Shown here in pieces: positions 7,839-10,602 of a DNA stretch of 10,602 nt. The translations under genes were made by a program, and so were the position numbers. Source of the stretch: Hyphomicrobiaceae bacterium (GTDB lineage Bacteria; Pseudomonadota; Alphaproteobacteria; Rhizobiales; Hyphomicrobiaceae); contig JAFMSC010000106.1 of assembly GCA_017353825.1 (NCBI GenBank), positions 1 through 10,602 on the forward strand. The letters run 5' to 3'. Positions within the stretch are counted from its first letter, which is position 1. Each line of letters begins with the position of its first letter. A model generated the notes under the pieces. The model had not been told where the DNA came from. It saw only the letters and a list, made by a program, of their open reading frames with translations, and ran no database searches.

Positions 7839-7869
7839 ATTGTATCCCGTTCGCAAATGGGTGCGTCAA
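7839..7869 (-). promoter_or_regulatory. Candidate sigma-70-type promoter of the UbiD operon
   Basis: Read on the minus strand, TTGACG (7869-7864) matches five of six -35 bases. TACAAT (7844-7839) matches five of six -10 bases. The spacer is 19 nt, longer than the ideal 17, which suggests a promoter that may need help from a regulator. Transcription would start near 7831, leaving a leader of about 35 nt before the UbiD ATG with its strong ribosome site. No other good promoter was seen between here and the genes downstream. Confidence 0.55.
7846..7861. promoter_or_regulatory. 16-bp palindromic operator candidate in the promoter spacer
   Basis: The plus strand reads CCCGTTCGCAAATGGG; its reverse complement is CCCATTTGCGAACGGG. 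Twelve of 16 positions are identical and the other four are purine-purine or pyrimidine-pyrimidine changes, so six of the eight half-site pairs are exact. It fills most of the spacer between the -35 and -10 elements, where a bound dimeric regulator would affect RNA polymerase directly. No intact regulator gene lies nearby in the window, so the protein that would bind it is unknown. Confidence 0.45.
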
Positions 7870-8499
7870 GCACGATGACCGCAAGCACCTGCGCTCGACA
7901 GCCTTTGACACTGTAGCGGATCGCGCCCAAGCGCTCGGTCTTGACGCGCCCGGGCTCGTGCTGGCGCGGTTGCGGTCGGAGGATCGACGCTCCAATCTAC
8001 AACGGCGGACGTCCCGGCCTCACCCATGCCGCCCGGCAGCTCGAAATTTTTCCGTGCGAAACGATCGAGACCGAGACCATCAAGATCTCGCCGAAGAGCG
8101 GCTCGCCGCGATCGGAGTTCTCCAACGCGAACGTCCCGCCCTTCTCAGCCGTGAAGCGGCAGGGTTTGCTGCATTGGATCCTGCCTACCGATTCCATGCG
8201 GCCTTTGTGTGCTCCCTGACTGAGGTTCGGCACCGCGGCCCGGCGGAAGCACCACGGGTGTCGTTGCCCAAGAGATCATCAGATCGCTGCCGAGAGCATG
8301 CGTCGGTGTCTGCCAAATCGAGCCCCCGCGTCCGACGTGTTATCTTGTCGGGGCCGTTGTGGTTGAGCGGGCTCGGAGTGCGCCCGTCGTCACGTTTGCT
8401 GTGCCCCGCATGCCCTCCGTTCAGGGCACGTCGCCGGGCTCCAGGGGGTGTACGTGCGTTGGATGGACGGCGAGTTATAACAAAAGGGGTTTGCGGGGG
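7870..8499. other. About 630 bp without a recognisable gene
   Basis: No frame on either strand gives a protein I recognise. A plus-strand frame stays open from inside the UbiD gene through to 8509, and a short minus frame covers 7997-8233, but neither has a ribosome site, a known motif or convincing composition. A regulator gene for the operon would be expected here. It is either absent or too decayed to identify. The fragments to the right are clearly pseudogenes, so this stretch is likely decayed DNA as well. Confidence 0.5.
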
Positions 8500-8895
8500 C
8501 CCGATTTAGCCGAGACCGACGCCGCCAGTGCTACGGCGCTTGCGCCCGCCGCCATGGCGCATAGCCACGCGGGCGCGGGCGGTCTGCGGGCGATGGCGTC
8601 GATCCTTGCGTGCTGCAGCGGTGGTGAGGCGGCCGGCGCCGAGCGCCTCGATGGTTCCCTCGCGCGTGCCACGCGATCCATATTCGATCCCGGCAGGCGC
8701 GGCCGCCGTTGCGCAAAGACGCGCCGCCGCGCCGGCGCCGGCATTCAGTTGCAGCAAGCCCCAGCGCGGCATGAGCAGCCGTGAGCCCGAGCTGCGACCT
8801 AGCCGATCGGATGCCGCCACGGTCTTGTCCGTCGACTGGCCATTGACAAAGAGGACGCGGGCAAAAGCAAGGACGAGGTGCGAGCGCTCCTCCAG
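8500..8895 (-). pseudogene. N-terminal remnant of ThrE-like threonine/serine exporter
   Basis: Read right to left, the translation gives LEERSHLVLAFARVLFVNGQ, then STDKTVAASDRLG, LMPRWGLLQLNAG and TIEALGAGRL, and in another frame IDAIARRPPAPAWLCAMAAG. This matches the order in the cytoplasmic N-terminal domain of threonine/serine exporter (ThrE, DUF1212) proteins. The piece MDRVARAR, which belongs between them, sits in a third frame. Frameshifts are therefore needed near 8683, 8655 and 8605. A TGA lies in frame shortly upstream of 8895 and no clear start remains. The membrane part that should follow beyond 8500 is missing. The family assignment rests on remembered motifs and is fairly secure; the gene is plainly dead. 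Confidence 0.65.
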
Positions 8896-8910
8896 GCCAC
8901 GTGTACGCCC

Positions 8911-9420
8911 TCATGTCGGCTCGGGGGCCGGTTCGGGCCAATCACGACGCGGCCGTGGTCGACGCCTCCGCCACGTAGGTTTCACCATCTTTCGCGGATC
9001 GATCACGCGATCAAAATCGGCCTCGGACACATAGCCAAGCCTCAACGCGGCAGCCTGCAAGGTTAGATCGTTGTCCATCGCGTAATGGGCGATCTTCGAG
9101 GCCTTGTCGTAGCCGATCACCGACGACAAGGCGTCACCAGCATCAGCGGGCGTTCGACATAGGCGTTGATCCTTTCGAGGTTCGGCTTCGTGCCCTCCAC
9201 GAGGAACCTGCGGAAGTCAACGCAACCGTCGGTCATGATCGTGATCGAATGCGTGATGTTGAAGATCATCAGCGGCTTGTAGACGTTCATCTCCAGGTAC
9301 CCGCCCCCTCCTCCAAAGCCCACCGCGACGTCATTGGCCATCACCTGCGCCGCGATCATGGTGAGCGCCTCCCACCGCCTCGCACCGGGTGGATTGACCT
9401 TGCCCGGCATGACTGACATC
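8911..9420 (-). pseudogene. fumC: 3' fragment of class II fumarase, frameshifted
   Basis: This is the last third of a fumarate hydratase of the fumarase/aspartase superfamily. The homology begins at the signature loop, here SVMPGKVNP, and runs through EALTMIAAQVMANDVAVGF, YLEMNVYKPLMIFN, ITIMTDGCVDFRRFLVEGTK and PNLERINAYVERPLMLVT. A single missing base near 9131-9132 then shifts the frame, and VIGYDKASKIAHYAMDNDLT to DFDRVIDPRKMVKP follows in the next frame. Just after the signature loop, a 10-bp duplication (cgcctc at 9366-9371 and 9376-9381) and a one-base loss insert three residues. About 300 N-terminal residues are missing because the gene is cut near 9410-9420, where a tautomerase fragment begins on the other strand. 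It cannot be active. An intact fumarase elsewhere in the genome is expected. Confidence 0.9.
9101..9132. repeat. Perfect 10-bp inverted repeat inside the fumarase fragment
   Basis: GCCTTGTCGT (9101-9110) and ACGACAAGGC (9123-9132) are exact inverse complements with a 12-nt loop. Both arms are largely normal fumarase codons (DKA and ALS), so this is not a terminator; no T run follows. The one-base frameshift lies at the outer end of the right arm. Confidence 0.7.
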
Positions 9421-9715
9421 GCGAATGTCCCGATCAACGACAAAGTTCCAGATTGTTACCCGACACACCATGGATGAGATTATCTACCCCGATGAGGGTT
9501 ATTTCGGATTGAAGTATTCATCGGATCTCATCGTTATACAGGTGACCTGGGTCAGAGGCCGTTGCATGGACGTCAAGAAGCAGTTCGATCGCCGCATCGC
9601 TGAAATTAACGAGAAGGCGGGTCTCCGCAAGGAAGACATCTGGATCAGCTTGGTGGATGCGGGGCGGGAGGACTGGTCGTTCGGCAACGGCGAGATGCAG
9701 GACGCGCCCAAATAA
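9409..9715 (+). pseudogene. 5'-truncated tautomerase-family gene
   Basis: The C-terminal three quarters resemble the malonate-semialdehyde-decarboxylase-like tautomerases: FQIVTRH, YFGLKYSSDLIVIQVTW, EINEKAGLRKEDIWISLVDA and the family ending EDWSFGNGEMQ. Full-length members have about 130 residues and start with MP, the proline being catalytic. Here that end is gone: homology begins near 9409 as MTDIANVPINDK, right where the fumarase fragment stops. A surplus A in the AAA run at 9442-9444 then shifts the frame to the one used downstream. An ATG at 9425 in the downstream frame could give a 96-residue product, but it would lack Pro1 and the first strand. It ends 56 bp before the alpha/beta hydrolase gene on the same strand, so the two were probably once co-transcribed. 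Confidence 0.75.
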
Positions 9716-9771
9716 AGCTAAGGCCACGGAGCTGGTCACTGAGACTAATCTCACTGCAAAGAAGAACCCCG

Positions 9772-10536
9772 ATGGACCGTCGCACCCTTGTGGGAATGCT
9801 GGCCGCGGCAGGCGCCGCCTTTCCTTTGGTCAGCCGAGCAGCCATCGCTCCGACATCGCCAAGGACGAAGAATGTCGTCTTCTTGCACGGACTGTTCGCC
9901 GACGGCTCTTGCTGGTCCAAGGTCATCGCCCGCCTTCAGAAGAAGGGGGTCAACTGCACCAGCGTGCAGAATCCTCTGACCTCGCTGCAGGAGGCGTCGG
10001 AGGCCGCGCGCCGGGCGATCGCGGCGCAGCCGGGCCCGACGGTGCTCGTCGGTCATTCCTACTCCGGAATGATCGTGACGGAGGTGGGGGTGGACCCGAA
10101 GGTCACCGCGCTTGTCTACGTAGCTGCGCGGGCACCTGATGCCGGCGAGGACTATACCGCGCTGGCGAAGAACTATCCGACCCCCCCGGCCACAGGCGGC
10201 ATTGTCTTCGACGAAGATTGGGGGCGGTTGTCGGAGCAAGCTTTCTTGCAGGACTTCGCGGGCGACCTGCCGCGGGACGAGGCGCGCGTCCTCTACGCGG
10301 TTCAGCAGCCCTTCAAGAAGTCGCTGACGACGGAACAGACGACCAATGCCGCTTGGCGCAGCAAGCCGACCTTCTATGCCGTCTCCACCCAAGACCGGAC
10401 GATCAATCCCGACCTGGAGCGCTTCATGGCCAAGCGTATGGGTGCAAAGACAATCGAAGTCGCGGCGAGCCACCTGGCGCTGATCTCACATCCCGATGCG
10501 ATCATGAATCTGATTTTGGAGGCGCTCGCCGTCTGA
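9772..10536 (+). CDS. Exported alpha/beta hydrolase
   Basis: Serine hydrolase of the alpha/beta-hydrolase fold, 254 residues, intact. The N-terminus MDRRTLVGMLAAAGAAFPLV has a Tat-like twin-arginine motif (RRTLVG) and a short hydrophobic stretch with possible cleavage after SRA (residue 23), so it may be exported folded. Visible catalytic features are the oxyanion segment FLHG (37-40), the nucleophile elbow GHSYSG (94-99, Ser96), a likely acid Asp208 in STQDRT and His234 in ASHLALISHPD. Esterase or related hydrolase activity is likely; the substrate is unknown. The start ATG 9772 has only a weak purine-rich site (AAAGAAGAA) upstream. It follows the broken tautomerase by 56 bp, so its expression may now depend on whatever promoter lies in the decayed region or between the two genes. 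Confidence 0.9.
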   Translation: MDRRTLVGMLAAAGAAFPLVSRAAIAPTSPRTKNVVFLHGLFADGSCWSKVIARLQKKGVNCTSVQNPLTSLQEASEAARRAIAAQPGPTVLVGHSYSGMIVTEVGVDPKVTALVYVAARAPDAGEDYTALAKNYPTPPATGGIVFDEDWGRLSEQAFLQDFAGDLPRDEARVLYAVQQPFKKSLTTEQTTNAAWRSKPTFYAVSTQDRTINPDLERFMAKRMGAKTIEVAASHLALISHPDAIMNLILEALAV

Positions 10537-10602
10537 GCAGGCAATCCAAGCAGGCGATCAACAAAGCTGACGATGGCCGAGTGGAACAAACAAAAGGATG
10601 GG

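Noticed and set aside
7798..7995. 66-residue N-terminal extension of UbiD
   Set aside because: It runs through the candidate promoter and past the strong ribosome site; family-like sequence starts only after ATG 7797.
7493..8509. 338-codon plus-strand open frame
   Set aside because: Its first 300 bp lie antisense to UbiD and are a shadow; the rest has no ribosome site, no known domain and arginine/serine-rich composition.
8500..8895. Muconate cycloisomerase/mandelate racemase remnant
   Set aside because: A short part (GIEYGSRGTREGTIEALGAG) looks superficially similar, but the ThrE reading explains more pieces in correct order on both sides.
10573..10602. ATG opening a frame (MAEWNKQKDG) to the window edge
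   Set aside because: Ten codons with no clear ribosome site are too few to call a gene.

Overview
The window is high-GC DNA that looks like a soil or environmental alphaproteobacterium, probably Hyphomicrobiales (Rhizobiales). This is inferred from the style of the fumarase and ThrE remnants and the mix of catabolic gene families, not from a marker gene. No RNA genes, CRISPR arrays or insertion sequences were recognised.

Left and centre (1-7869, almost all minus strand): a catabolic operon reading right to left. A candidate promoter with a 16-bp palindrome in its spacer lies just upstream of a UbiD-family decarboxylase (7797-6214). Then come the large molybdopterin subunit of a xanthine-dehydrogenase/CO-dehydrogenase-type hydroxylase (6221-3792), a fused TRAP permease (3799-1847) and its TAXI-type periplasmic binding protein (1747-737). 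The first three genes overlap by 8 nt at each junction. After a 392-bp gap holding a decayed flavin monooxygenase on the opposite strand comes the 5' part of a UbiX flavin prenyltransferase (344 to the window edge), which makes the prenylated FMN that UbiD needs. Together these suggest import of an organic, probably aromatic or heteroaromatic, acid, with hydroxylation by a molybdenum enzyme and prFMN-dependent (de)carboxylation. The substrate cannot be read from the sequence. The FAD and 2Fe-2S subunits that such a hydroxylase normally needs are not in the window.

Middle right (7870-9420): no intact gene. It holds about 630 bp with no recognisable content, then the 5' part of a threonine/serine-exporter-like gene broken by frameshifts, then the 3' third of a class II fumarase gene with a frameshift. 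This is a graveyard of decayed fragments.

Right (9409-10602, plus strand): a tautomerase-family gene missing its 5' end and carrying a frameshift meets the fumarase fragment at a break near 9410-9420. It is followed by an intact alpha/beta hydrolase with a Tat-like signal (9772-10536). The sharp junction of two truncated genes marks an old rearrangement.

The strongest candidate for something new is the UbiD / molybdenum hydroxylase / TRAP-TAXI / UbiX combination, with its separate control element and its UbiD protein carrying a C-terminal winged-helix-like extension.
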